Assembly (NCBI GenBank): GCA_900542235.1
Contig: UQNB01000001.1
Location: 8,208-72,207 of the forward strand
DNA: 64,000 nt
Direction: 5' to 3'
DNA from: an uncultured Collinsella sp.
Lineage (GTDB): Bacteria; Actinomycetota; Coriobacteriia; Coriobacteriales; Coriobacteriaceae
In this document: piece after piece, positions 18,138 through 26,647 of the stretch
Layout of the letters: each line of letters begins with the position of its first letter
Position numbering within the stretch: the first letter of the stretch is position 1
Notes under the pieces: model-generated
The model's database searches: none
The model's input: the letters and a program-made list of their open reading frames with translations, nothing else
Told to the model about the DNA's origin: nothing
Program-made: the position numbers and the translations under genes

Positions 18138-19036
18138 GGGGCTTGGCAGGGCTTTCTGTCGCGACGGCGTGCGGGGCGGAACCTCGTGTGCCGCAGGTAC
18201 CGCCGGCGGAGCTGGCACGTCAGGCGCTCGAGACGGTGGCAGAGAAGCTGCCGCGTGAGCTGGTGGAAAACGATCTGCTGAAAAAGATCGCCCGTTCGTG
18301 GGCATCGCTGGCTCCGGCGCATCGCCTTGGCCTCGTGATCGAAGATGCTTCGGGACGTTTGGCGTTTCTGCTGCTATCGAGCGGTGTCTGCTGCGTTTTA
18401 CTAACGATGGTGTCGTTATCGCCCCTCGGATTTGCCTTGGGACTTGTTGCTCCGTTTGCCGTTGGTGCCGCTCGGGATGGCTTTGAGAGCCGGCGCGAGC
18501 AACACGATGCAGAAGAGGCAATGCCCGAGGCGTTTACCGCACTTTCCATGTCGCTTGCCTCGGGACATTCGCTGGCCCAGGGCATGCGCTTTGTGGGCGC
18601 TCATGCGCAAGAGCCAGTGCATACCGAGTTTTTGCGGGTGGCGGCGGCGATCGATTGCGGCATCTCGGCGACCGACGCGCTCGATGACTTGCTCGTGCGT
18701 ATCGACGCCCCCGGTCTTTCGCTTGTGACCTTGGCGCTTAAGGTGTCTCAGCGCACCGGCGCTCCGCTTGCCGACTTACTGTCCGAGGCGTCGAGCATGG
18801 TGGGGGAGCGCATTGAGCTCAAGCGCCGCCTGGATGTTAAGACGTCGCAGGCTCGCATGTCTGCGCATATGGTCGCGGCGATGCCGGCGGGCATGTGCGC
18901 GGTGTTGGCGCTGCTTTCGGCAGATTTTCGTCGCGGTCTTGCGACGCCTGCCGGCGCGGGCGCTGTGGTGCTGGGTCTTGCCCTCAACGCCGTTGCCCTG
19001 GTGGTTATCCGGCGCATTATGCGGGTGGAGCTATGA
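18110..19036 (+). CDS. TadB-like type II secretion F-domain protein
   Basis: Inner membrane platform protein of the Flp pilus. The protein is 308 residues with N- and C-terminal membrane segments and the T2SSF domain in between (ALSMSLASGHSLAQGMRFVG through VGERIELKRRL). It starts inside the end of cpaF and its stop overlaps the tadC start (ATGA). The gene is intact, in contrast with its partner tadC. Confidence 0.87.
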   Translation: MEITVPLVVGGLAGLSVATACGAEPRVPQVPPAELARQALETVAEKLPRELVENDLLKKIARSWASLAPAHRLGLVIEDASGRLAFLLLSSGVCCVLLTMVSLSPLGFALGLVAPFAVGAARDGFESRREQHDAEEAMPEAFTALSMSLASGHSLAQGMRFVGAHAQEPVHTEFLRVAAAIDCGISATDALDDLLVRIDAPGLSLVTLALKVSQRTGAPLADLLSEASSMVGERIELKRRLDVKTSQARMSAHMVAAMPAGMCAVLALLSADFRRGLATPAGAGAVVLGLALNAVALVVIRRIMRVEL

Positions 19037-19685
19037 GCGCCCCGGTTGCAGTTGCGGCTTGCCTGTGCGCCCTGAGTGTATTTGTCGCGACGGGTTTGGA
19101 TCGGGCGGATGCACGCAAGATCGCAGGGGCCTGCAAGCGCGAGGCGGTGCTGGTCGCTGCCGCGGGTCGCTCGGTGGTCGATGCTCTGACCGCGCGAGTG
19201 AAGGGCGCGGTTGGAGCGGGCGGCCCGGCGCGAGTGTCGCTCGGCGAAGTGTCCGAGATGATCGATGTTGTGCGCTTGGGTCTTTCGGCCGGTCTTTCGT
19301 TTGATGCGGCGCTTGAGATTTTCTGCGCCAACCGCCGGTCAGTGCTGGCTCTTCGCCTTGAGCGCGCCTGCATGGCGTGGCAGGTGGGCGTGGGCACGCG
19401 TGAGGACGAGTTGTTGGCCGCCGCGCGCGACCTGGACGTGCGAGCGCTCGAGACCTTTGCCATCACGGTGGGGCAGGCGCTCGCGCCGGGCCGGCGTTGG
19501 TTCCCCCTTTTGCGGAGACGCTGGCCGCTCAAAGTCGCGAGATCCGTGCGGCTCATCGCGCCGCGGTCGAGCGCGAGATCGAGCGTGCACCCGTCAAGCT
19601 GCTGATTCCCACCGGCACGCTCATCTTGCCGGCGTTGCTTCTGTCCATATTGGGCCCGCTGCTGGGGGCAGGCGGGATGATGTAG
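19033..19685 (+). pseudogene. TadC-like type II secretion F-domain protein, frameshifted
   Basis: Second platform protein of the pair. The upstream frame (from 19033) carries the T2SSF domain (VSEMIDVVRLGLSAGLSFDAALE, through FAITVGQALAPG). The frame moves by -1 between about 19485 and 19507 (GGGCC or CCCCC runs). The expected end then follows in the new frame: FAETLAAQSREIRAAHR, then the C-terminal membrane helix, with a stop at 19685. As read, the first frame gives an abnormal Arg-rich tail ending at 19605. One added base restores about 218 codons. Read as given, TadC would lack its last membrane segment. Confidence 0.72.
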
Positions 19686-19695
19686 GGAGGAATAC

Positions 19696-19929
19696 ATGAA
19701 CACGATGACTGACGCTGCTGGCAAGGTCCAGGGCTGGGCGTTTTGCCGGGCGGCACATGTTCGTCAGCGCGCCAAGGAACTATTGCAGGAGGAGAGTGCA
19801 CAGGGTACCACCGAGTATGCCATCTTGGTCGGCGTGCTCGTGGTGATCGCGATTATCGCCATCGTCGCATTTAAGGGCAAGGTCCAAGATCTATGGAACG
19901 CTATCAGCGAGGGCATCAACAGCCTGTAG
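19696..19929 (+). CDS. Flp-type pilin
   Basis: Probable major subunit of the tad pilus. The protein is 77 residues with a basic N-terminal leader (1-37), then the pilin motif GTTEYAILVGVLVVIAIIAI (37-56) with the conserved Glu-Tyr pair, and a short charged tail. GGGAGG lies upstream of the ATG. The long leader suggests processing by a prepilin peptidase; no such peptidase gene is in the window. Confidence 0.88.
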   Translation: MNTMTDAAGKVQGWAFCRAAHVRQRAKELLQEESAQGTTEYAILVGVLVVIAIIAIVAFKGKVQDLWNAISEGINSL

Positions 19930-20456
19930 AGGGCGAGCGCCCCGTCGGGGTGCTGCTGGTGTTTGCTTGCCTGACCGTGGCGATAGCGGCGGTGCTTTGG
20001 GGGCTTAACGCCGCGCGGCAGCAGCGTCCTGGGACCGCCTCCGATTTGGGCTCAGATTCGGCGGTGGCGTCTCAAAAAGATGAGATGCGAGATGCGGACG
20101 ATTCGGATGTCGCTGTCACGGCGCAAACCTTTCTGCGGACGCTCGACAAGCGGTCTGGCATTGCGACGGATTCGCCTGAGGGCAACGCGATTGCGGTCCG
20201 GCTTGCATGGTCCGAGGACCGACCGATGACCGAAGCGGCGGCGGATATGCTGCGTGCCTATCGCGAGGTACCCACGGCGCAACTTGCTCTGAGCGGCTAT
20301 CTCGACATCAAGGGAAACGTGTGGGGCGCCATCGTGCGCGACGGACGCGGCTGGGTCGATATGGTGACAATTGCCGCGGATGCTGGCGACGCTTCGTGTC
20401 GTCTGCGCGCCGTGCGCCTGAGCCCGCAGGCAACGGACTCAAAGGAGGGATCGTGA
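19893..20456 (+). CDS. hypothetical single-pass membrane protein in the tad locus
   Basis: The protein is 187 residues with one hydrophobic segment (about 18-40: VGVLLVFACLTVAIAAVLWG) and a soluble C-terminal part without a motif I recognise. It starts inside the pilin gene (37-bp overlap) if the ATG at 19893 is used; a GTG start near 19950 is possible. Its place between the pilin and pseudopilin-like genes suggests a pilus accessory role, which is an inference. Confidence 0.6.
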   Translation: MERYQRGHQQPVEGERPVGVLLVFACLTVAIAAVLWGLNAARQQRPGTASDLGSDSAVASQKDEMRDADDSDVAVTAQTFLRTLDKRSGIATDSPEGNAIAVRLAWSEDRPMTEAAADMLRAYREVPTAQLALSGYLDIKGNVWGAIVRDGRGWVDMVTIAADAGDASCRLRAVRLSPQATDSKEGS

Positions 20457-20457
20457 A

Positions 20458-20676
20458 ATGCATGGCGTTCTGCGTGAGGAATCTGCCCAGGCGACGGTCG
20501 AATACGCCATCGTCACGGTGGCGCTGTTATCGATCGTGCTGGCGATCGCGGGACTTTGGCGTGCCGGCACCGATGGGCGCTTGGCGGCGCTGGTTGAGCG
20601 GGCGGCATCCCATGGCGTTGCCTCGACGTCGGTTATCGACGCCGCTGCGGCCGCTAAGGACATCGCGTTGTATTGA
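20458..20676 (+). CDS. pilin-like small protein (TadE-like N-terminus)
   Basis: The protein is 72 residues. A short N-terminus with ESAQATVEYAIV is followed by a membrane helix (about 14-33) and an Ala-rich tail. AAAGGAGGG lies eight bases before the ATG. Its TGA overlaps an ATG (TGATG at 20674-20678), which marks the probable ancestral start of the next gene. It is likely a minor pilin or pseudopilin. Confidence 0.75.
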   Translation: MHGVLREESAQATVEYAIVTVALLSIVLAIAGLWRAGTDGRLAALVERAASHGVASTSVIDAAAAAKDIALY

Positions 20677-21148
20677 TGCCGCGCGCGAGGACCGGGCGCA
20701 GTCTACGGTCGAGGCCGCTTTTTTGCTGCCGACGTTTCTGGCACTCATCCTTCTCGCGCTGCAACCGGTGTGCCTGCTCTATACGCGCGCGGTCATGGAG
20801 TCTGCCGCCGCCGAGACCGAGCGGCTCATGACCACGACGACGGCGGAGGACGACGATCTTAAGGAGTTCGCCCGCCGCCGACTTGCCGCAGTGCCCAACG
20901 TTTCGATCTTTCATGCCGGCGGGCCGTTGTCGTGGGATATCGAGCTTGGCCGGGCCGGTGCGGGTGGCGTCTCGTCCGTGTCCGTTTCCGGCGAGGTCAA
21001 GCCGTTGCCTGTGATCGGTGCGTTTGCGCAGGCTATGGGTGGTACCGCCGAGGGCGGCTACGTTGAGCTCAAAGTCGATGTCTCGTATCAATCGCGTCCC
21101 GAATGGCTGGAGGGAGATTATGATTCGTGGATTGCTGCATGGGATTAA
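20612..21148 (+). CDS. TadE-like pseudopilin, start unclear (possible 5' frameshift)
   Basis: The protein has EDRAQSTVEAAFLLPTFLAL, the TadE-type membrane motif, then a beta-rich extracellular part. The only in-frame ATG near the domain is at 20612, deep inside the preceding gene and without a ribosome site. The coupled ATG at 20676 is in another frame, and one base added after ATGCC would give M-P-A-R-E-D-R-A-Q directly. I therefore suspect a third one-base deletion. The coding sequence from about 20680 is sound; the start is not. Confidence 0.65.
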   Translation: MALPRRRLSTPLRPLRTSRCIDAAREDRAQSTVEAAFLLPTFLALILLALQPVCLLYTRAVMESAAAETERLMTTTTAEDDDLKEFARRRLAAVPNVSIFHAGGPLSWDIELGRAGAGGVSSVSVSGEVKPLPVIGAFAQAMGGTAEGGYVELKVDVSYQSRPEWLEGDYDSWIAAWD

Positions 21149-23273
21149 GCGTTTCTGGTCTAGACGCGTTTTGACGCACCGTCCGAGCTGCCATCGCAAG
21201 CGAGGCGGCTTTATGGGTCGAGCCGGTGTCGATCTGTTTATCGAAGACGGCGCCTATACCACGCTTTCTTCTGCCGTGGTCATCCTAGTGGTGCTCACAT
21301 TGTTGTTTTCGTCGACCGCGGCGATATGGAGCATGTCGCGTGCCGGGGATACCCAGGTGGCGGCTGATAGTGGCGCGCTGGCGGGTGCCAACGTAGTGTC
21401 GTCCTATCACACGGCTGCCACGGTGGTTGATGCGAGCATCTTGAGTCTGGGGCTGGCGGGGTTTGCCACGATCGGGACGGGCCTGGTCGCCATCCTCATC
21501 CCGGGTGCCGAGCCGGTTGCCGGCAATATGGTCGACACCGGGATTGAGATCATTAAAACGCGCAACAAGTTTGCCAAAAGCGCATCGGAAGGCTTACAGA
21601 AAATCGAGACGGCCCTGCCGTATCTGATTGCCGCGCGTGCCACGCAGGCGGTGTCGGCGCAGGATACCGATAGTGTGACCTATACCGGTACGGCGCTTGC
21701 CGTGCCCAGGACATCCGAGTCTGACTTCGCTGCGCTCAAAGGATCAGAGATCTCGACCGATACCATTAAAGACACATCAGATGATTTAGAGGGTGCGGCC
21801 GAGGAGCTGCGGAAGGCTTCTGAGGACACGGCGAAGGCTAAAGAGCGTGCTTGGCTGGCGGATTGTGGTGGGTCTGACAAGGGCTCGGTCGGCAGCTGTT
21901 CTTGCATGTGGGAGCGTGCGAAAAGCCTAACGGATCTCTCCGGTGTTCAAAATCCGCATTACTCATCGAGCGTTACGTGGGAGCCCCAAGTTGCCCTTGA
22001 TCGCGCGAAGGACTACTACCATTGGCGTCTGACAAATGAGAAGCCCCACGGCTCGAGTGTCGAGATGAAGGCAGAGTCTGCGGCGCGTAAGGCGTTTTAT
22101 ACCTATGCGAGCGCGGAGGTCGATCGGGCACATATAACCGAGAACGGAGACGGGGTTTCCTCCTATATTCCGCTGCTGCCGCGCAACTCTGATGAGGTTC
22201 GGGCGACGGAACTCTATACCGATGCGGTGTGGCCGACTAGCGTGAACGATGACAAGGCGTATCTGCATTACGGGACGACCTGCCCTAACTATAAGAAAGG
22301 GACGCCGAGCGGATTTGCTTCGGTTGCCGATTACGATGGACAGGATAAATGCAGCAAATGCCATTTTGGCGTTTTGTCGCTTGGTGCTGTTGCGGCGCCT
22401 TCAACCTCTATCGAAAACGGCTTCGAGTATCACTTTGACAAGTTTAAAGACGCCCTGGAGGACTACGTCGACTGTCGCAACAAGGAGCTCGAGCTCGAGC
22501 GTCAGACCGAGGACGAAGCCGACCGTGCGGGCAATGCGTTCGATACCGCCATCAAAGAACTTTCCGGTGAGCGCCCGCGTATCGCTCCGCCCGGTCGCAA
22601 CGGCGTGGTTGCCTTTGCGGTTTCGGGTGCCATCTCGAGCTCCGATGAACTCAACTCTTCGTTTAACACGGCAGTCAGACTTGGCGATCGCGGTGCCATC
22701 TCTGCCGCGGTGCTGGCGCCCGATGGGGCGACGGCGCAAAACAACGTGCTTTCGCGATTTTTCTCGACATTGAAGGAACGCTCGGGCGGCGTTGCCGGCG
22801 TGCTCGACGGCGTCATGGATGTTTGGGGACGGCTGCTTGTGGGATACGGTGATATCCAAGGTTCGGCCGACGAACTTATGGGCGAGATGATTAAAGGCCT
22901 AGGAGGGGGCAGCGGCGCATTGGGCTCCATCGCATCGTGGCTCGGCGATACCGTTTCGGCGTCCGTGGCGGCGTTGGGTCTGGAACCGTGCGACTTGCGC
23001 CTGCGAAAGCCGGTGCTGACCGATTCCGCCAACGTCATTAAGAGTCCGGGGTCTGACATTGCTGGTTTCTCTCAAGCGCAAGACAAGCTGCGAAGTATTC
23101 CGTTGGGCGTGACCGATCCCAAGGCGCTTTGCGAGGCGTTGGAATATCAAGTCGAACGCACCATTAGCGGTACGGTGTTCACGCTTGCGGAGATTCCTCT
23201 GCCCGGCGGCGGCTCCATCCCGCTCACCGTCGATGTCGCCACGCTGGTTGGCGCTCTGGGCGGTGGGTCGTAA
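21120..23273 (+). CDS. TadG-like large surface protein
   Basis: The protein is 717 residues. A basic N-terminus is followed by a membrane helix (about 50-70) and the TadG-like stretch DTQVAADSGALAGANVV (77-93). The remainder is extracytoplasmic, with Cys-containing patches (CGGSDKGSVGSCSC near 255, and CPNYKKG / CSKCHFG near 385-420) that may form disulfides or bind metal. The ATG at 21120 has GGAGGGAG just upstream and lies inside the end of the TadE-like gene. The middle part is AT-richer than its neighbours. It may be the pilus tip or anchor protein; I do not recognise a catalytic domain. Confidence 0.7.
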   Translation: MIRGLLHGIKRFWSRRVLTHRPSCHRKRGGFMGRAGVDLFIEDGAYTTLSSAVVILVVLTLLFSSTAAIWSMSRAGDTQVAADSGALAGANVVSSYHTAATVVDASILSLGLAGFATIGTGLVAILIPGAEPVAGNMVDTGIEIIKTRNKFAKSASEGLQKIETALPYLIAARATQAVSAQDTDSVTYTGTALAVPRTSESDFAALKGSEISTDTIKDTSDDLEGAAEELRKASEDTAKAKERAWLADCGGSDKGSVGSCSCMWERAKSLTDLSGVQNPHYSSSVTWEPQVALDRAKDYYHWRLTNEKPHGSSVEMKAESAARKAFYTYASAEVDRAHITENGDGVSSYIPLLPRNSDEVRATELYTDAVWPTSVNDDKAYLHYGTTCPNYKKGTPSGFASVADYDGQDKCSKCHFGVLSLGAVAAPSTSIENGFEYHFDKFKDALEDYVDCRNKELELERQTEDEADRAGNAFDTAIKELSGERPRIAPPGRNGVVAFAVSGAISSSDELNSSFNTAVRLGDRGAISAAVLAPDGATAQNNVLSRFFSTLKERSGGVAGVLDGVMDVWGRLLVGYGDIQGSADELMGEMIKGLGGGSGALGSIASWLGDTVSASVAALGLEPCDLRLRKPVLTDSANVIKSPGSDIAGFSQAQDKLRSIPLGVTDPKALCEALEYQVERTISGTVFTLAEIPLPGGGSIPLTVDVATLVGALGGGS

Positions 23274-23749
23274 TGAGTATCCGCATGCGTCTGCGCGAGG
23301 AGCGCGCCCAAGCGACGGTGGAGATGGCGGTGGTTACGCCCGTTTTGCTGGTGCTGGCACTCATCGTGTACAACGTCATGATCTTTGCCAGCGCTGTCGC
23401 GCGCTTCGACCGCGTGGTACCCGACATCGTGTTGGCGCACGCCGTGGCGTCGGAGGGGGAGGGCGACGAAAGCTCTGCCGATGCCTCGGCGACGGTTCAG
23501 ACTCAAATTCTGAATGCCATGGAAGGCTATGACTTGCGGATCGAAGTGTCGAGCGAGCAAGGCGCGGAGGCATCGGATGGTGGCCTGCTCTCCCTATCCG
23601 GTACGTTTAGGACCTACACCTGCACCATGCACTATGAGCCGTGGCCGACTTCTCTCAGCATCGCTGGCGTTTCGCTGGGGGCGCCGACAACGTTGTCGCA
23701 CGAGCGCGCGGTGACGGTCGATCCATGGCGTCCGGGGGTGGTCATGTGA
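23273..23749 (+). CDS. TadE/TadG-like pseudopilin
   Basis: The protein is 158 residues. An N-terminal EERAQATVEMAVVTPVLLVL motif forms the membrane helix; an exported domain with few features follows. Its ATG overlaps the previous stop (TAATG) and its TGA overlaps the next GTG, so it is translationally coupled on both sides. Confidence 0.8.
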   Translation: MSIRMRLREERAQATVEMAVVTPVLLVLALIVYNVMIFASAVARFDRVVPDIVLAHAVASEGEGDESSADASATVQTQILNAMEGYDLRIEVSSEQGAEASDGGLLSLSGTFRTYTCTMHYEPWPTSLSIAGVSLGAPTTLSHERAVTVDPWRPGVVM

Positions 23750-24105
23750 CCGCGGTCTCGTCCTACATCGCCTACGCGCGGGCACTCAACAGGCTGGGTT
23801 GGACGCCGGCCGAGTTTGCGGTGGCGGAGTCGTTTGTCGTGCGCCTGCGCGGCATGCTGGGACGGCGTCCGGTTGCCGCCAACGGCCTGCCGCTCGTCAT
23901 GGCGTTTCCACGCTGCTCTTCGGTCCATACGTGTTTTATGGCCTATCCCATCGACATCGCCTTCATCGATCGCGACGGCAATATCCTCGCGCGCTACGAA
24001 AACGTTCGTCCTTGGCGCATGTGCTCCTGCCCCGGCGCCTGGGCCGTACTAGAGCGTCCTTCAATCATTGTTTCGACCCCTGCTCTCCAACGCGTGCCGG
24101 CTTAA
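23746..24105 (+). CDS. DUF192 family protein at the end of the tad locus
   Basis: The protein is 119 residues. It has the DUF192 pattern: RLRGMLGRRP, MAFPRCSSVHTCFM, IDIAFIDRDGNIL and RPWRM, then the closing VLE. The GTG start overlaps the previous stop (GTGA), with GGGGGTGG upstream. DUF192 proteins often sit in actinobacterial pilus loci; their function is unknown. Confidence 0.8.
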   Translation: MTAVSSYIAYARALNRLGWTPAEFAVAESFVVRLRGMLGRRPVAANGLPLVMAFPRCSSVHTCFMAYPIDIAFIDRDGNILARYENVRPWRMCSCPGAWAVLERPSIIVSTPALQRVPA

Positions 24106-24202
24106 GGGACTGAGCGAAAAACTTCTTGCTGCCGGCTGATGCCTCTGACGTGCCGATTTATAGAACCGAGGCTGTGCTCAAAAACTTTTTTAAAATTCTC
24201 GG

Positions 24203-24230
24203 TTGACCGGAACGCGTCCTTGGTTATACT
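24203..24230 (+). promoter_or_regulatory. promoter of tRNA-Phe
   Basis: TTGACC (24203-24208), a 16-bp spacer and TATACT (24225-24230), ending 32 bp before the tRNA. Confidence 0.75.
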
Positions 24231-24262
24231 AATCAAGCCTTGAAACAAGGCACACCTCAAAT

Positions 24263-24335
<73 letters not shown>

Positions 24336-24348
24336 CCTTGAATTGACT

Positions 24349-24374
24349 AGGACCTCTGCAAAGGGGTCCTTTTC
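24349..24374 (+). terminator. terminator of tRNA-Phe
   Basis: An 8-bp stem (24349-24356 with 24363-24370) and T-rich tail. From here to 24631 I see no gene; TATACT at 24561-24566 is the likely -10 of the next gene. Confidence 0.8.
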
Positions 24375-24631
24375 TTTTATGTAGGGTTCTGCGGAAACTG
24401 CGTCCCAGAATAAGGGCTCAGAACGGGACACACTTTCCGGTGCCTGCCTTTGGCGCGCGTACACACCTCGTCGCACCATTCCGAGCCCGCCCGCCCCAGA
24501 CATTCCTCCCACTTTCGCGTCACTTTGCAGACCGTTCGGTCGCCTGTCCGCACACGCGGGTATACTCAAAACGATACTTATCCTATGCAATACGATGCAG
24601 GCTCGACCTGCATGATTCGAAGGGGGCAGTG

Positions 24632-25693
24632 ATGGAGAGGATACTCGGCGTTAATCTCTCTGGCTGGTTTATTCCCGAGCCTTGGGTGACCCCGTCGCTG
24701 TATGCAGCGACCGGTGCATCCAACGCGGCCGAGCTGCAGGAGGCTATGGGCACCGCCGCCTATAACGAGCGCATGCGCCGTCATTACGAAACGTTTGTGA
24801 GCGAGGACGATTTTCGCCGCATGGCGCAGATTGGCCTCAATGCCGTGCGTCTGCCGGTGCCCTGGTATGCCTTCGGCTCGCAGGAGTCCGATGCGTCCTA
24901 CATCTCGGTTGTCGACTACATCGATCGCGCAATTGAGTGGGCCGCCAAGTACAACATCCGTGTTCTGCTCGACCTGGCGACAGTGCCAGGTGGTCAGGGC
25001 GATTCCAACGATTCGCCCACCACGCCGGAGGCTGTTGCCGAGTGGCATTCGTCCACCAACGGCCGTCATGTCGCGCTCGACGTGCTCGAGCGCTTGGCCG
25101 AGCGTTACGGCGAGGCCGAGAGCCTGCTGGGCATCGAGCTGCTGGACACGCCGCAGATGAGCGTCCGCAAGAGCCTCTTTACCATGGCGGATGGCATTCC
25201 GGCTCACTACCTGCGCAACTTCTATCGCGATGCCTATGAGCTCGTCCGTTCGTATATGCCAGAGGACAAGATCGTCGTCTTCTCGTCTTCGGGGTATCCC
25301 AGCGAGTGGAAGCATTTTATGCGCGGCGCCAAGTACAAGAACGTCTATATGGACCTTCACCTGTACCATTACCGCGACGAGCATGCGCTCGACATCACGA
25401 GCCCCCGCGGGCTGACGACGGCGATTTCGCGTAACAAGCGCGAGCTCAAAGAGGCGATTTCGACGGGGTTCCCCGTGCTGGTGGGCGAATGGTCGGGTGC
25501 GGCAATCTTTGCCAACTCGTCGGTTACGCCCGAGGGCCGCAATGCCTACGAGCGCGTGTTTATCGCCAACCAGCTGGCTTCGTTTGCGCCGGCTGCCGGT
25601 TGGTTCTTCCAAACGTGGAAGACCGAGAAGCGCATTGCAGCATGGGACGCCCGCGCGGCGCTCGGTACGCTCGAGCGCGGCATGATTGAATAG
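24632..25693 (+). CDS. glycoside hydrolase family 5-like protein with altered acid/base site
   Basis: The protein is 353 residues with no signal peptide. It follows the plan of GH5 exo-glucanases (GVNLSGWFIPEPW, VRLPVPWYAF, LLDLATVPGGQG, DLHLYHY, LVGEWSG). The nucleophile Glu286 in GEWS is kept. The acid/base motif, normally LLNEP, reads LLDTP: Asp172-Thr173 replace Asn-Glu. The His of the usual DLHGAPG is also Ala. It may be a catalytically changed or inactive member that still binds sugar. The ATG has AGGGGG five bases upstream; it ends six bases before rsmI. Confidence 0.75.
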   Translation: MERILGVNLSGWFIPEPWVTPSLYAATGASNAAELQEAMGTAAYNERMRRHYETFVSEDDFRRMAQIGLNAVRLPVPWYAFGSQESDASYISVVDYIDRAIEWAAKYNIRVLLDLATVPGGQGDSNDSPTTPEAVAEWHSSTNGRHVALDVLERLAERYGEAESLLGIELLDTPQMSVRKSLFTMADGIPAHYLRNFYRDAYELVRSYMPEDKIVVFSSSGYPSEWKHFMRGAKYKNVYMDLHLYHYRDEHALDITSPRGLTTAISRNKRELKEAISTGFPVLVGEWSGAAIFANSSVTPEGRNAYERVFIANQLASFAPAAGWFFQTWKTEKRIAAWDARAALGTLERGMIE

Positions 25694-25699
25694 GTTGAT

Positions 25700-26578
25700 A
25701 TGACGCAAAACAGCGCCCATACGGGCAAACTCTATGTGGTCGGCACGCCCATCGGCAACCTGGGTGACCTGTCCCCGCGCGTTGGCGAGGCCTTTGCCGC
25801 TGCCGATGTCATCTGCTGCGAAGACACGCGTGTGACGTCAAAGCTGCTGATGCACCTGGGCATTTCCAAGCCGCTTGTCCGTTGCGACGAGAATGTGATC
25901 GCTAGCCGCGCTGCCGGCCTGGTCGACCGTCTGCTGGCGGGGGAGACCCTCGCCTTTGCCTCGGACGCCGGCATGCCGAGCGTGTCCGATCCCGGCCAGG
26001 CGCTGGTCGAGGCGGCGCGTGAGGCCGATTTGCCCGTCGAAGTTATTCCCGGGCCCTCTGCTTGCGTCACGGCGCTTGTTTCGTCCGGCATTCCCTGCGA
26101 GCATTTTTTCTTCGAGGGCTTTTTGGGCCGAAAGCACGGCGACCGTGTGCGCCGTTTGCAGCGCCTTGCCGTGGTGCCCGGCGCACTCATCTTCTACGAG
26201 TCTCCACATCGCATCGTGGCGACGCTCGAGGCCGTGGCGGAGGTCTTTCCCCAGCGTGAGGTTGCCGTCTGCCGCGAACTCACCAAGCTGCACGAGGAGG
26301 TCTTGCGCGGGCCCGCTGACCAGCTTGCCGAGGAGCTGCGTGCTCGCGGCGAGGTAAAGGGCGAGATTGCGCTGGTCATCGCGCCGCCGAGCGAGGATGA
26401 GGAGGCCGGCATCGCGCCGGTTGGCGCTGCGGTAGCGGATCCCGACGAGGCCCTGCGCGAGGATATCCGCGCCGCGCTCGAGGAGGGGGAGCCCGCGTCT
26501 GCGGTGGCCAAGCGCCTGTCTCAGAAGTATTCGCGCCGCAAGCGCGATGTCTATGCCATGGTGCTCGATATGCAATAG
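25700..26578 (+). CDS. rsmI: 16S rRNA (cytidine1402-2'-O)-methyltransferase
   Basis: Methylates C1402 in the ribosomal P site. The protein is 292 residues with the tetrapyrrole-methylase-like fold: LYVVGTPIGNLGDLSPR, CEDTRVTSKLL, SDAGMPSVSDPG, VIPGPSACVTALVSSG, FYESPHRI and CRELTKLHEE. A C-terminal helical extension (about 235-290) is normal. It is transcribed with the GH5-like gene and lies upstream of metG. Confidence 0.95.
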   Translation: MTQNSAHTGKLYVVGTPIGNLGDLSPRVGEAFAAADVICCEDTRVTSKLLMHLGISKPLVRCDENVIASRAAGLVDRLLAGETLAFASDAGMPSVSDPGQALVEAAREADLPVEVIPGPSACVTALVSSGIPCEHFFFEGFLGRKHGDRVRRLQRLAVVPGALIFYESPHRIVATLEAVAEVFPQREVAVCRELTKLHEEVLRGPADQLAEELRARGEVKGEIALVIAPPSEDEEAGIAPVGAAVADPDEALREDIRAALEEGEPASAVAKRLSQKYSRRKRDVYAMVLDMQ

Positions 26579-26647
26579 ATGGAGGATATCCAGCCCTTGC
26601 GCTAGAATCATCCTCTGTATGCAACGTTTTTCTGGAGGACAAACCCC

